Positions 48,325-57,444 are shown, numbered from the stretch's first letter. The stretch is DNA of 64,000 bases from Microvirga terricola (GCF_011777495.1 NZ_JAATJS010000003.1:558001-622000); one strand, 5' to 3'. Translations and numbers: made by a program. Notes: generated by a model not told the origin, from the sequence alone.

Positions 48325-49830
48325 ATGCCCGATGAGTCGCGGAGGATGTTAGAACAAAAAGGGTACGTCAGGCAACGGGCGATTGACGAGGCGAGGTTCT
48401 TGATTAAAAATGTTATTTTATTTCACGAAATAGAATGGAACATCCCGGTGGCTCAGTACGATCCGCTCTCCAACACCTACGTCATCGAGGCGACTGATCT
48501 TGACCCGTTCATCGTGCCAGAGAATGTGGGCGATGCGCATGTCATCGGCGATGGGCGCGACAACGTCATCCCTGGAAATGACGCCAATAACTGGATCGAG
48601 GGGGGCGATGGAAACGATTCCATCAACGGCGGCTTCGGAGACAACACGCTCGACGGCGGGAGCGGCAACGACACTCTACATGCTGGCAGCGGTCACGATC
48701 TCCTGAAGGGCGGTGACGGCGACGATACATATTATCTCTATTTCGACGAAGAGATTGTCGAACTCGACAGTGAGGGTATCGATACGGTCGTCGCCAATAC
48801 GAACTACACGTTGCCGGATCATGTCGAAATTTTGCGGGCGAAAAGCGGGGAGACAGGGTTCAAACTCACCGGTAACAGCCTGAACAATCTCATTGTCGGC
48901 AACGACGGCATGAATACGCTCGATGGCAAGGCGGGCGCCGATACGCTCGAAGGCGGCGCGGGAACGGACTTCTACTATGTGGACGACATCCGTGATGTCG
49001 TCATTGAAGAGGTGGGCGGTGGCACCAGCGACACCGTCTATACGTCGGTCAGTTACACGTTGAGCGCCAATATCGAGGTGCTCCGCGCCATCGACGGCGC
49101 ATCCAGCCTTTCGCTGAACGGTAACGCGTTGCAAAACCTCATCTATGCGACTTCGGGATCGAACACCCTGGACGGCGGCGCTGGGCCTGATCTGATGGTG
49201 AGTGGTGCTGGCAACGATGTCTATTACGTCGACGATTCCCATGATGCCATTACGGACTATGGTGGCGTAGACACCGTCATCACTAGTGCCAGCTATGTCT
49301 CGGAAGACGAGATCGAGATTCTCAAGGCCTCGGGATCCGCGTCGATCAGCATTGTTGGCAATGCGTTTGCCAACACGATCAGCGGCAACGCGGGCAGCAA
49401 CAAGCTCTCCGGCAATGGCGGAAACGACAGCATGTCGGGAGCAGGCGGCAACGACAAGCTGTGGGGCGGCACCGGGAACGATACGCTGGCCGGCGGTTTA
49501 GGGCGAGATGTGTTCGTCTTCGACACGAAGCTGAGCAAGAAAACCAACCTCGACAAGGTGACGGACTTCAATGTCAAGGATGACACCATCTGGCTTGACA
49601 ACAAGATCTTCACCAAACTCGGCAAGGGGACGGAGGCCAAGCCGGGCAAGCTGAACGCGGCATTCTTTGCGCTCGACAAGGCGAAGGATGCCAATGACTA
49701 CCTGATCTACAACACCAAGACAGAGGCGCTGTCCTACGACGCCGACGGCTCCGGCAAAAAGGCTGCCATTGAGATCGCGGTCTTTAAGAAAGGACTTAAA
49801 TTGACCGCGGCGGACTTTCTTATCATCTGA
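48325..49830 (+). CDS. RTX protein with three RTX/linker modules
   Basis: The 501-residue protein, divergent from uvrA, is predicted to be a type I secretion substrate. After a variable N-terminal region (1-75) come three modules of about 75 residues. Each has a YYVDD-type beginning, [23 protein letters not shown] linker, a GNxLxNxI segment and RTX nonapeptides ([30 protein letters not shown]). The C-terminal module (about 370-501: [49 protein letters not shown]) is shared with the RTX proteins at 24819 and 52969. The start is uncertain: ATG 48325 and ATG 48346 have poor sites, and an AT-rich stretch at 48399-48440 lies inside the first codons. No signal peptide. Confidence 0.82.
   Translation: MPDESRRMLEQKGYVRQRAIDEARFLIKNVILFHEIEWNIPVAQYDPLSNTYVIEATDLDPFIVPENVGDAHVIGDGRDNVIPGNDANNWIEGGDGNDSINGGFGDNTLDGGSGNDTLHAGSGHDLLKGGDGDDTYYLYFDEEIVELDSEGIDTVVANTNYTLPDHVEILRAKSGETGFKLTGNSLNNLIVGNDGMNTLDGKAGADTLEGGAGTDFYYVDDIRDVVIEEVGGGTSDTVYTSVSYTLSANIEVLRAIDGASSLSLNGNALQNLIYATSGSNTLDGGAGPDLMVSGAGNDVYYVDDSHDAITDYGGVDTVITSASYVSEDEIEILKASGSASISIVGNAFANTISGNAGSNKLSGNGGNDSMSGAGGNDKLWGGTGNDTLAGGLGRDVFVFDTKLSKKTNLDKVTDFNVKDDTIWLDNKIFTKLGKGTEAKPGKLNAAFFALDKAKDANDYLIYNTKTEALSYDADGSGKKAAIEIAVFKKGLKLTAADFLII
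48352..48366 (-). promoter_or_regulatory. Imperfect SOS-box candidate upstream of uvrA
   Basis: On the uvrA strand it reads GTAC-N7-GTTC, one mismatch from GTTC-N7-GTTC, 110 bases before the uvrA start. It overlaps the annotated 5' end of the RTX gene at 48325. Weak on its own. Confidence 0.3.
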
Positions 49831-49848
49831 TCTATGCCTGCGATGATT

Positions 49849-49881
49849 GGATGCGGCGAGGTCGACACACCCGCCGCATCC
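49849..49881 (+). terminator. Hairpin after the RTX gene at 48325
   Basis: GGATGCGGCG (49849-49858) and CGCCGCATCC (49872-49881) form a perfect 10-bp stem with a 13-nt loop, 18 bases after the stop. No T-run follows, so termination is uncertain. Confidence 0.5.
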
Positions 49882-49940
49882 CCCGTCGGAGCCTGACGCG
49901 TTATCGATCTGAAAGAGCCCGCTTTTCGGGAGACAACGTC

Positions 49941-50288
49941 ATGCATGATCATCGGATTTGGATCGCCAGCGCGGCAGCGCTTCTTCTTTCCTCGCTTCCA
50001 AGCTTCGCCGGCCCCTGCACGCAGGCCATCGATGCCGCGCAAGCACGGGTGGATGCGCGGATCGAGGCCGATGCCCGCCTCGGACGGACCGCGCCCGAGA
50101 GCACTGGAGCACTTCTGCACCATCAACCGACGCCGGGGTCGATTGCGCAGGCGGAGCAGAAGCTTGGTGAGGGTAGGCATGTCGAGGCCGCGTTGAGTTT
50201 GCTCTCGGAGGCACGCAAGGCCGACAAGGCCAACAACGCCGCCGGATGTCACGAGGCCCTCGACAAAATCAACGCACTGTTCCGCTAG
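49941..50288 (+). CDS. Small exported protein of unknown function
   Basis: The 115-residue protein starts at ATG 49941 with CGGGAGA upstream. A signal peptide (IWIASAAALLLSSLPSFAG, cleavage near residue 24) leads to a mature helical protein of about 90 residues. It has one Cys near its N terminus (GPCTQAIDAAQARVDARIEA) and one near its C terminus (AAGCHEALDKI), which may pair. No known domain was recognised. It lies between the RTX gene and a convergent DUF1254 gene, whose end is 6 bases away. Confidence 0.65.
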   Translation: MHDHRIWIASAAALLLSSLPSFAGPCTQAIDAAQARVDARIEADARLGRTAPESTGALLHHQPTPGSIAQAEQKLGEGRHVEAALSLLSEARKADKANNAAGCHEALDKINALFR

Positions 50289-50294
50289 GCAGCG

Positions 50295-51773
50295 CTACTG
50301 CGCGGTCACGCTCGGCAGCGCCTGCACCTTCATCACCGGAGGCGGATTCCATTTGCCCGTCAGGGCCTCGCTTCGCGGCGCATAAAGCCGCATGGTCAGG
50401 TTGAAGGGGCCTTTTGGAGTGGGCAGCCAGTTGGCGTCCTTGTCCGCGCCGGGGCTGACGTTCTGGACATACAGCGTCAGCGAACCGTCGCCGTTGGGTT
50501 TCAGCGGCATCCAGCTGCTGAGAGCGAAGCGGTTCAGGCTGTTGGCGACCTGAAATCCCTCGCTGTCGTAGAGCGTGATGGACCAGAACGCATCGGCGGG
50601 CGGCGTCAGGCCCTTGTCGAAATGCAGCGTGTACTTGTTCGCGCCGTCGAGGGGTTGCCCGGCCTCGTCGCCGAGGTTCAGCGGATAGATCGCGTCCTCG
50701 GGCACATTGGCTCCAAGGCCCAACTGGGCGACAATGGCGCGCTTGAGATAGTAATTGCCGTAAACTCCCATGGTGTTCGTGTTCATCGACCAATGATCGA
50801 CGACGCCGGCGAGAGTCGAGACCTTCCAGGCCATGAGTTGCTGCGCCGCTGCCGGGGCGCCGTCGAGCGCCTTGATCACCGTCGGCTCCAGCTTCGTTGC
50901 ATCGAAACGCTTGCCCGGCTCCAGGCCGATCCGCTTCATCCGCGCGATGATCGGCTGGTCGGTGATGTGCGGCGGGTGCAGCTTCATCAGTTCCGCCGCA
51001 TAGGCGAAAAATTTTTCCCCCGGCATGGTGTCGACCTGCACCTTCGGCGGTGTTTTCATGTCGATGCTGGGGTCTATCTTCACCTCCGGAGCTTTGGGCG
51101 TCTTGCCCCATTCGGACAGCGGCGTGATCTTGTAGCCGGCCTGGATCTTATGGACCGCATCGTAGTCCGCCGGTCCGTCCGTCTTGGTACGGCCGATGAT
51201 CCAGATGTAGGGCGTCGGCGCATCGATGCGCTGCGTCTCCTTCGGCAGCTTGAACTCATCGACGAGGCGCTCGCGCAGATCCGGCCGCCAGCCGGGCGGC
51301 GTGACGAGGAAGTTGCCGGCCTGTGTGCCGGTGGTGCGCCAGCCCGGCGAAGCGAACACATCCGTCCACATGTCGAGCATCGGCAAAAGGTAATAGCGTC
51401 CGTTGGTGTCGGGCGCGGAGACGACCATCGGCTCCTTCGTCAAGTCGAGCCACGCGGCCGAGTACAGCGTGTCGAAGTTCGGCCGCACCACCGCTCTGAA
51501 ATCGGCGGGCGGAAAGGTCGGCACGTTTGTGAAGGCGTTCATCGGTCCGCCAAGGGCGTCGCCCTTGCCGGGCTCCACGTTCGTGAGCTGCTTGCGCGTC
51601 AGGTCCATCGTCACCAGCGGGTAGAGGTAAAGATAGGCCTCGACGCCGATGGCCTGCGCCTCCGTCACCGAGATCGGGTCGTCGGCTAGCGCCGGGGTGA
51701 GGGTGGTAAGCGCGAGCGCCGCGGCGATAGAGGAGGCGTGGAGGGAGCGGGCAAGGCAAAAGCGCGACGACAT
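50295..51773 (-). CDS. Exported DUF1254/DUF1214 protein
   Basis: The 492-residue protein has a signal peptide (SSIAAALALTTLTPALA, cleavage near residue 30; start ATG 51773 with GGGAAG upstream). The DUF1254 domain covers about 45-170 (AIGVEAYLYLYPLVTMDLTR, VVRPNFDTLYSAAWLDL, GRYYLLPMLDMWTDVF). The DUF1214 domain lies at about 370-480 (YTLHFDKGLTPPADAFWSIT, LYDSEGF). Members are exported or envelope proteins of unknown biochemical function. It is transcribed away from ssb with 316 bases between the two starts. Confidence 0.88.
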   Translation of the reverse strand: MSSRFCLARSLHASSIAAALALTTLTPALADDPISVTEAQAIGVEAYLYLYPLVTMDLTRKQLTNVEPGKGDALGGPMNAFTNVPTFPPADFRAVVRPNFDTLYSAAWLDLTKEPMVVSAPDTNGRYYLLPMLDMWTDVFASPGWRTTGTQAGNFLVTPPGWRPDLRERLVDEFKLPKETQRIDAPTPYIWIIGRTKTDGPADYDAVHKIQAGYKITPLSEWGKTPKAPEVKIDPSIDMKTPPKVQVDTMPGEKFFAYAAELMKLHPPHITDQPIIARMKRIGLEPGKRFDATKLEPTVIKALDGAPAAAQQLMAWKVSTLAGVVDHWSMNTNTMGVYGNYYLKRAIVAQLGLGANVPEDAIYPLNLGDEAGQPLDGANKYTLHFDKGLTPPADAFWSITLYDSEGFQVANSLNRFALSSWMPLKPNGDGSLTLYVQNVSPGADKDANWLPTPKGPFNLTMRLYAPRSEALTGKWNPPPVMKVQALPSVTAQ

Positions 51774-51910
51774 GATGATCTTCCCTGTGGCGATGGACCC
51801 CTGGGTTAACGCATCAGACCCGCGTCGTTGCCGCGGCGATAGCGGGGCGGGAGGAGTACTCATGACGGCGGAGCTTCCCGCTATGGGCGCAAAGTCCTGG
51901 CCGAGGATTT

Positions 51911-51946
51911 AAGGCCGGGCGGAACGCCTCTTCGTCGCCCGGCCTT
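51911..51946. repeat. 10-bp inverted repeat upstream of ssb
   Basis: AAGGCCGGGC (51911-51920) and GCCCGGCCTT (51937-51946) are perfect inverted arms with a 16-base spacer, 12 bases before the SOS box. It may be a terminator relic or a regulator site. The rest of the 316-bp gap between the DUF1254 gene and ssb shows only the SOS box. Confidence 0.5.
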
Positions 51947-51958
51947 GCGGATTGGTCG

Positions 51959-51973
51959 GAACAAAGATAGAAC
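51959..51973 (+). promoter_or_regulatory. SOS box (LexA operator) of ssb
   Basis: GAAC at 51959-51962 and GAAC at 51970-51973 with a 7-base spacer perfectly match the alphaproteobacterial LexA site. It lies 116 bases before the ssb start. Because uvrA and ssb commonly share one such site, this may be the original shared box. Confidence 0.82.
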
Positions 51974-52089
51974 ATTTGAAAAGTCCCTTTTATTGGGGAC
52001 AGGCCTGTGATGGATTGATCGCCGGCTTGTCCCTGAGGCTCCGGGGCTTCAAAAACACGGCCTTGAATCTGAACGTATGGAGAGGCTCG

Positions 52090-52611
52090 ATGGCGGGCAG
52101 CGTGAACAAAGTCATCCTGGTGGGCAATCTGGGTCGCGACCCGGAGGTGCGTCGCCTCAATTCGGGCGAGCCGGTGGTGAACCTGCGCATCGCGACCTCC
52201 GAGACCTGGAAGGACAAGGCGACCGGCGAGCGCAAGGAAAAGACCGAGTGGCACTCGGTCGTGATCTTCAACGAGAACCTCGCCCGCGTGGCCGAGCAGT
52301 ATCTCAAGAAGGGCTCGAAGGTTTACATCGAGGGCCAGCTCCAGACCCGCAAATGGCAGGACCAGTCCGGCCAGGAGAAGTACACGACCGAGATCGTGCT
52401 GCAGCGTTTCCGCGGCGAGCTGACGATTCTCGACAGCCGTGGTGGCGGCGCGGGCGAATACGGTGACGAAGAGGGCGGCGGCCAGATCAGCCGCGGCGGC
52501 GACTTCGGCCGTTCGTCACCCATGGAGCGCCGCCCGGCTCCCGCCAGCAGCAGCAGCGGCGGCGGAGGCGGCTCGCGCTACAGCGACCTCGACGACGACA
52601 TCCCGTTCTAG
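52090..52611 (+). CDS. ssb: Single-stranded DNA-binding protein
   Basis: SSB coats single-stranded DNA in replication and repair. It is 173 residues from ATG 52090, with GGAGAGG upstream. The OB fold ([53 protein letters not shown]) covers about residues 1-112. A Gly/Ser-rich linker and the partner-binding tip DLDDDIPF end the protein. Its SOS box suggests LexA control. The frame is open upstream of the chosen start but the homology begins here. Confidence 0.97.
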   Translation: MAGSVNKVILVGNLGRDPEVRRLNSGEPVVNLRIATSETWKDKATGERKEKTEWHSVVIFNENLARVAEQYLKKGSKVYIEGQLQTRKWQDQSGQEKYTTEIVLQRFRGELTILDSRGGGAGEYGDEEGGGQISRGGDFGRSSPMERRPAPASSSSGGGGGSRYSDLDDDIPF

Positions 52612-52968
52612 TCCACCCGTTTCTGCCTCCCGTCGGGGCGCGGGCACATGACGATTGCTGGCATGGACGCCGCCGACACGGCGTCCAAAAGCTGCTGACG
52701 CACCTGACGGGATCGCTCTATTTCGTCTATCCGTCGTCGTGGATACCTCGGCCTTCGGCCACAGCCTGCATCTCGCCCAATTGATTGGAGCTGCCGCCAT
52801 TTCTTGTCGCGGTAGCAGGCATGAATCTCGGTTGGTCGTTCCGGAAAGCGAAAGCCGGTGAGAATGCCCCTCCAGCCATCGAGTAAGGCAGAGGAGGTCT
52901 TGTCAAAATGATTTTGAACTATATAACGTTTACGCTACGTTATATACTTAAAATCCGGATGCCGCACC
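52612..52968. other. ssb-RTX intergenic region
   Basis: This 357-bp gap shows no conserved gene. It holds a perfect 8-bp hairpin with 6-nt loop (GGACGCCG at 52665-52672, CGGCGTCC at 52679-52686), possibly related to ssb termination but without a T-run, and an AT-rich promoter-like end from about 52905. Confidence 0.6.
52920..52946 (+). promoter_or_regulatory. AT-rich inverted repeat upstream of the RTX gene at 52969
   Basis: TATATAACGT (52920-52929) and ACGTTATATA (52937-52946) are perfect 10-bp arms with a 7-base spacer, ending 22 bases before the start codon. The position is right for an operator or promoter. The sequence is far more AT-rich than its surroundings. Confidence 0.6.
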
Positions 52969-54990
52969 ATGACGTTGACCCTGACCCTGCAGAATTTTTC
53001 TCGGCCGACCGCCTCGTCTCTCATCAAGCTCATCTCGGCCGATGCCGCAGGAGTGCAGGGCAATTCCATTAGTGGGCAGCCGACTTTCAGCCCTGACGGC
53101 CGTTACGTCTTCTTCACCAGTGATGCCGGAAATCTGGTCGGCAATGACGAGCTTGGATACGGGGATATTTTTCGTAAGGATCTGCTGACCGGCGCCATTA
53201 CCCGCTTTGTGAGCACGGCGAGCGGAGGAGAGCCTCATGGCTCCAGCGGCTATAGCAGCGTGAGCGCCAACGGGAACTATCTCGTCTTCAGCAGCGTCGC
53301 TAAGGATTTGACGGAAGGCGGCACTGCCGGCCTCCACAACCAGATTTACGTGAAAAACTTGACGACTGGCGCGATCACCTTGGCCTCGACCGTTGACGGC
53401 CTGGAGGGCAATGGATCCAGCTATCGCGGCCAGATCAGCAATGACGGGCGTTATGTCCTCTTCGATGGCGAGGCAACGAATCTTGTCGAAGGGGACACAA
53501 ACGGAGTCTGGGACGTCTTTGTCAAGGATCTCGAGACCGGCACGATCAGCCGTGTCTCGACGGATGCCACGGGCGCACAGGGCAACGGTACCAGTGTGCG
53601 CGCCCAGCTCACCGCCGATGGTCGCTATGCCCTGTTCGACAGCTCGGCCAGCAATCTCATTGACAACGACAAAAACGGACAATTCGATATCTTCCTCAAG
53701 GATCTGAAAACCAGAGAGGTTACTCGCGTCTCGACAGGGGGCGACGGCCAGGAGGCGAATGGCGACAGTCACTATGGAAATCTCAGCGCCAACGGGCAAT
53801 ACGTCGTGTTCACCAGTTCGGCCAGCAATCTTGTCGATGGCGATACCAACGGCATGGCCGATGTGTTTCGGAAGGATCTTCGGACGGGGGAGGTGGTCCG
53901 GGTTTCAACGGCTTCGGACAACGCTCAATCCACGGGCCAGTGTGATTATTCGAAGATCAGTGCCGATGGGCGGTACATCGCCTTCGCCAGCGATGCGGGC
54001 GATCTCGTGTCCGGGGATGGCAACGGCAAGCAAGACGTCTTCGTCAAGGATATGCTGACTGGCAAGATTGCGCGCGTATCGGCGTCGACCGGTGATGGTG
54101 ACGATGATAGTGGCTCCGACGGCTTCGCGTTCTCGCCCGATGGGAGGCACGTCATCTTCGCTAGCGATGCGAGCAATCTCGTCGTCGGGGATACGAACAA
54201 TGACGGCGACATCTTCTTCGTCGACATGGCGCTGATGTGGCAGGCCGATGCCATCCGCGCGGGGCGCTATGTCGAGGCCAAGCTCGGCGTCGGCCTGGCC
54301 TCCTCCGTCAGCCTCGATTGGGGAGACGGCACCGTCGACACCCTGATGCCGACCGGCGGCAGCGCCAGCTTCAGCCATGCCTATACCACGACCGGCGTCA
54401 AAGCGGCGCTTGCGACGGTGAAGGAGGGCCGCCAGACCTGGGTCGTTCCCTATCTCGTCGATCTTGCCGCCGGCACCATGAGCCGCAACACCGCCAAGGC
54501 AGATACCGTGACGGGTAGCGCAGCGGTGGACAAGCTCTACGGCGACAGCTTCAACAACGTGCTCGTCGGTGGAGCTGGCAACGACGTCCTTTCGAGCGGG
54601 GTCGGCAACGACACGCTCTATGGCGGCCTCGGCAACGACACGCTCAAGGGCGGCGCAGGCAAGGATGTCTTCGTCTTCGACACCAAGTCGCACAAGACGA
54701 AGAACTTCGACCGGATCGCCGACTTCATCGTGAAGGACGACACGATCTGGCTCGATAATGCGGCGTTCGGGAAACTTGGCAGCGGGTCGCTCGCCAAGCC
54801 GGGCAAGCTGAACAAGGGCTTTTTCGTCATCGGCGATCACGCCAAGGACAAGAACGACTACCTGATCTACAACAACAAGACCGGTGTTCTTTACTACGAC
54901 GCCGACGGGTCGGGCAGCGGTAAGGCGGTCGAGGTTGCGGTTCTGTCGAAGGGCCTCAAGATGACCTATGCCGATTTTCTCGTGATCTAG
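52969..54990 (+). CDS. RTX protein with seven-bladed TolB/PD40-like propeller and PKD-like domain
   Basis: The 673-residue protein has no signal peptide. Residues 25-425 carry seven repeats of about 56 residues: SPDGRYVFFTSDAGNLV, SANGNYLVFSS, SNDGRYVLFDG, TADGRYALFDS, SANGQYVVFTS, SADGRYIAFAS, SPDGRHVIFAS. Most have a calcium-loop-like GDTNGxxD followed by DVFVKDLxTGxIxRVST. This is the PD40/TolB type and should form a seven-bladed propeller. A PKD-like domain follows at about 430-500 (SVSLDWGDGT, FSHAYTTTG), then RTX repeats at 510-565 (GGAGNDVLSSGVGNDTLYGG). The C-terminal type I secretion module (565-673) is nearly that of the proteins at 24819 and 48325. Function unknown; no catalytic residues were identified. 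Confidence 0.87.
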   Translation: MTLTLTLQNFSRPTASSLIKLISADAAGVQGNSISGQPTFSPDGRYVFFTSDAGNLVGNDELGYGDIFRKDLLTGAITRFVSTASGGEPHGSSGYSSVSANGNYLVFSSVAKDLTEGGTAGLHNQIYVKNLTTGAITLASTVDGLEGNGSSYRGQISNDGRYVLFDGEATNLVEGDTNGVWDVFVKDLETGTISRVSTDATGAQGNGTSVRAQLTADGRYALFDSSASNLIDNDKNGQFDIFLKDLKTREVTRVSTGGDGQEANGDSHYGNLSANGQYVVFTSSASNLVDGDTNGMADVFRKDLRTGEVVRVSTASDNAQSTGQCDYSKISADGRYIAFASDAGDLVSGDGNGKQDVFVKDMLTGKIARVSASTGDGDDDSGSDGFAFSPDGRHVIFASDASNLVVGDTNNDGDIFFVDMALMWQADAIRAGRYVEAKLGVGLASSVSLDWGDGTVDTLMPTGGSASFSHAYTTTGVKAALATVKEGRQTWVVPYLVDLAAGTMSRNTAKADTVTGSAAVDKLYGDSFNNVLVGGAGNDVLSSGVGNDTLYGGLGNDTLKGGAGKDVFVFDTKSHKTKNFDRIADFIVKDDTIWLDNAAFGKLGSGSLAKPGKLNKGFFVIGDHAKDKNDYLIYNNKTGVLYYDADGSGSGKAVEVAVLSKGLKMTYADFLVI

Positions 54991-55012
54991 TATGCTTGTC
55001 GCGTGCCCGCTC

Positions 55013-55690
55013 TCAAGTCAGGGCGCGCTTCCAGCTCAACACCGCCAAGGCGATCAGCCATGCCATCAAAGCCAAGTTGGCCGGCATGCCGATGGCCATG
55101 GCGGGAGCTGAAAATCCGGTATAGGCGATGACAATTCCGGAGGCCGTGGTCGCGATGCCTCCGGCGATGCCGATCAATCCGGTCCATCGGGGAAGACGTC
55201 CGTCGATCGCAACGGCGGTCCCCACAATTGCGGCCATAAAACCCAGAAGCAAGCTGTTCATGCTTGCAAGGCCGATCTCGATCTGACGCACGCCGAAAGC
55301 GGCCGCGAAAAGCGCGGTCTTCTCGGGTTCCGGGGCGGCTGTCCAGCGGTCGACCATCGCTTTCAAGGCAACGCCGTCGACCGCCTGCAGAGCCGCCGCC
55401 GTCGCCATGCTGGCGATGGCGACAGCCGCTCCCAGGCGCGCCCAGGATCTCGCGGGTCCTTCTTCCAACCGTCGTGCTAGAAGCACCAGCGCTCCAATCA
55501 TGGCCCAGAGGCCCGCAAGCTGCAGCAGGTGGCTTACGACCCAATGCCTGTCCGCAGCATACTCGGCAAAGGCCTCCGCCGCGATGTTGGGATCGGCATG
55601 CATGGGGTGCAGCAAGGTCCCTGCGAACAGAAGCCCGGTGCCGAGAAAGGCGAGAACCGAAAAAAGCGGAAGTGTCGATTGGTGCTGCAT
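55013..55690 (-). CDS. Integral membrane protein of unknown function
   Basis: The 225-residue protein has about six hydrophobic segments (LFSVLAFLGTGLLFAGTLL, VVSHLLQLAGLWAMIGALVL, LGAAVAIASMATAAALQAV, LLLGFMAAIVGTAVAIDG, LIGIAGGIATTASGIVIAY, ANLALMAWLIALAVLSW). An initial periplasmic loop contains HPMHADPNIAAEAFAEYAAD. It is DUF4386-like in general layout, but I am not certain of the family. It is convergent with the RTX gene at 52969. Confidence 0.75.
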   Translation of the reverse strand: MQHQSTLPLFSVLAFLGTGLLFAGTLLHPMHADPNIAAEAFAEYAADRHWVVSHLLQLAGLWAMIGALVLLARRLEEGPARSWARLGAAVAIASMATAAALQAVDGVALKAMVDRWTAAPEPEKTALFAAAFGVRQIEIGLASMNSLLLGFMAAIVGTAVAIDGRLPRWTGLIGIAGGIATTASGIVIAYTGFSAPAMAIGMPANLALMAWLIALAVLSWKRALT

Positions 55691-55855
55691 GGCATGCCCC
55701 GAATGGTCGAGCCTGTGCGGATCCTCGGGGAGAAAATGATTCTTTTCCCTTAGCAGGCCGGATATGCGCTCAGTGTTAGTGACTTCATGGAATGACGGGA
55801 CTATGACGATTTCCGGCGGCGCAAGGCCGCTTTTCGATTGGTTTGCACCCCCATC

Positions 55856-56971
55856 ATGTCAGTCCCTTCACTCGACACGCTTCTCACCTGGATCAAGACC
55901 GAAAGCCCCACCGACTCTCCTGCCGGAGTCAACATGATGATGGACCTCGTGGTGGCCCAGATGTCCGGGGCGCCGGTCACAGTAGAGCGGATCGCGGGCG
56001 AGCTGCACGGTCTCGGCGACGTGCTGATCCTGCGTGCGGGACCGCGGACGGACGAAAAGCCCATTCTGGTCATGTCGCATCTCGACACGGTGCATCCCAT
56101 TGGGACGGCTAGGGCCGACCTGCCGATCCGCATCGAAGGCGACCGCCTCTATGGTCCGGGCGTCTATGACATGAAGGGCGGCGCATGGTTCGCGCTGGAG
56201 GCTTTCAAGGAAGTCGCGAGCAAGGGCACGGCGGCGCGGCCTATCGTCTTCCTGGTGACGCCGGACGAGGAAATCGGCAGTCCGCTGACCCGCCCGATGA
56301 TCGAAGACCTTGGCCGCCGTTCGGCCTACACGCTCGTTACGGAGCCCGCTCGCGACAACGGCCTCATCGTCACCGCGCGCAAGGGCGTGGGCCGCTTCGA
56401 CGTGCATGTGGAAGGCCGCCCGGCTCATGCGGGTTCGCGCCACAAGGATGGGCGCAATGCTATCCACGAGGCGGCGCGGCATGTTCTCGCCATCGAGGCG
56501 ATGACCGATTATGCGCGCGGCATCACCACGACGGTCGGCATGATTTCCGGCGGCACGGCGGTGAATGTGGTGCCGCAGCATTGCCGCTTCCCGGTCGATA
56601 TCCGCGTCGAGACAGTGGCGGATGGCGAAGCGCTGAAGGCCGCGATCCTCGGGCTGAAGCCGCACAATCCCGACATGAAGGTCACCGTCAGCGGCGACAT
56701 GAACCGGCCGCCCTATGAGCGCACGGAAGGCGTCGAAAAGCTCTTCGAGCACGCCAAGGGCCTCGCCGCCGAGATCGGCTTCGAGCTGATCTCCGCGCCG
56801 CGCGTCGGCGGCGGCTCTGATGGCAACTTCACCGCGGCCATCGGCACGCCCACCCTCGACGGCCTCGGCATCGACGGCGATGGCGCGCACACGCTGCAGG
56901 AATACGGCGTGATTTCCTCCATCGCGCCCCGGCAGGCACTGATGAAGCGCCTTCTGGAGACGCTCAACTGA
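55856..56971 (+). CDS. M20-family metallopeptidase (carboxypeptidase G2-like)
   Basis: The 371-residue protein starts at ATG 55856. Zinc ligands and catalytic residues are visible: His and Asp in VMSHLDTVHPIG, Asp in GPGVYDMKGGAW, the Glu pair in TPDEEIGS and a late His in GDGAHTLQEYG. The dimerisation lid domain covers about 170-280 (GRFDVHVEGRPAHAGSRHKD). It resembles glutamate carboxypeptidase/CPG2-type enzymes; the substrate is unknown. No signal peptide. Its stop TGA overlaps the start of the downstream GNAT gene. Confidence 0.9.
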   Translation: MSVPSLDTLLTWIKTESPTDSPAGVNMMMDLVVAQMSGAPVTVERIAGELHGLGDVLILRAGPRTDEKPILVMSHLDTVHPIGTARADLPIRIEGDRLYGPGVYDMKGGAWFALEAFKEVASKGTAARPIVFLVTPDEEIGSPLTRPMIEDLGRRSAYTLVTEPARDNGLIVTARKGVGRFDVHVEGRPAHAGSRHKDGRNAIHEAARHVLAIEAMTDYARGITTTVGMISGGTAVNVVPQHCRFPVDIRVETVADGEALKAAILGLKPHNPDMKVTVSGDMNRPPYERTEGVEKLFEHAKGLAAEIGFELISAPRVGGGSDGNFTAAIGTPTLDGLGIDGDGAHTLQEYGVISSIAPRQALMKRLLETLN

Positions 56972-57435
56972 GTGCGGTCGCGATCAGCGATCTGCGTTGG
57001 CGGCCCGATTTCGTCGATACGGTCGCGGATCGGATCTGGCGCGCGTTCTGGAAGAAGGATGGGCATCCGCTGGAGCTGCTCACTGGCCTCGTTCGACAGA
57101 GCCTCGGCCCCGATGCGATTCCGACCGCGCTCGTCGCACATGAAGGGGATCGCTTTCTCGGCACCGTCTCCGTGATCGCTTGTGACGAGGAGAGCCGTCC
57201 GCAATATACGCCCTGGATCGCCGCGCTCTGGGTCGAGCCGGAGGCGAGACAGCGTGGGATTGGCGCGGCGCTCGTCGAGAAAGCGGCGGAGATGGCTTTC
57301 GCAACCGGCGCGGAACGTCTTTACCTCCTCGCCGGCGCTCATCGGCGCGCCTTTTATGAAGCGCGCGGTTGGGCCATTCTAGAAGAGGATGTGCCGAAGC
57401 CCGGTATGTTCATCCTCACCCGCAGCCCCGTTTGA
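56968..57435 (+). CDS. GNAT-family N-acetyltransferase, probable CTG start
   Basis: The coding frame continues uninterrupted upstream of the first standard start (GTG 57172) to CTG 56968, which overlaps the M20 stop as CTGA. The upstream part reads ISDLRWRPDFVDTVADRIWR and ALVAHEGDRFLGTVSVIA, plausible first strands and helices of a GNAT domain. The product is about 155 residues; acetyl-CoA-binding motif A is PEARQRGIGAALVEKA. No ATG, GTG or TTG exists in frame between the CTG and GTG 57172, and starting at 57172 would remove the N-terminal half. The substrate is unknown. Confidence 0.75.
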   Translation: MSAVAISDLRWRPDFVDTVADRIWRAFWKKDGHPLELLTGLVRQSLGPDAIPTALVAHEGDRFLGTVSVIACDEESRPQYTPWIAALWVEPEARQRGIGAALVEKAAEMAFATGAERLYLLAGAHRRAFYEARGWAILEEDVPKPGMFILTRSPV

Positions 57436-57444
57436 AGGACCGTC

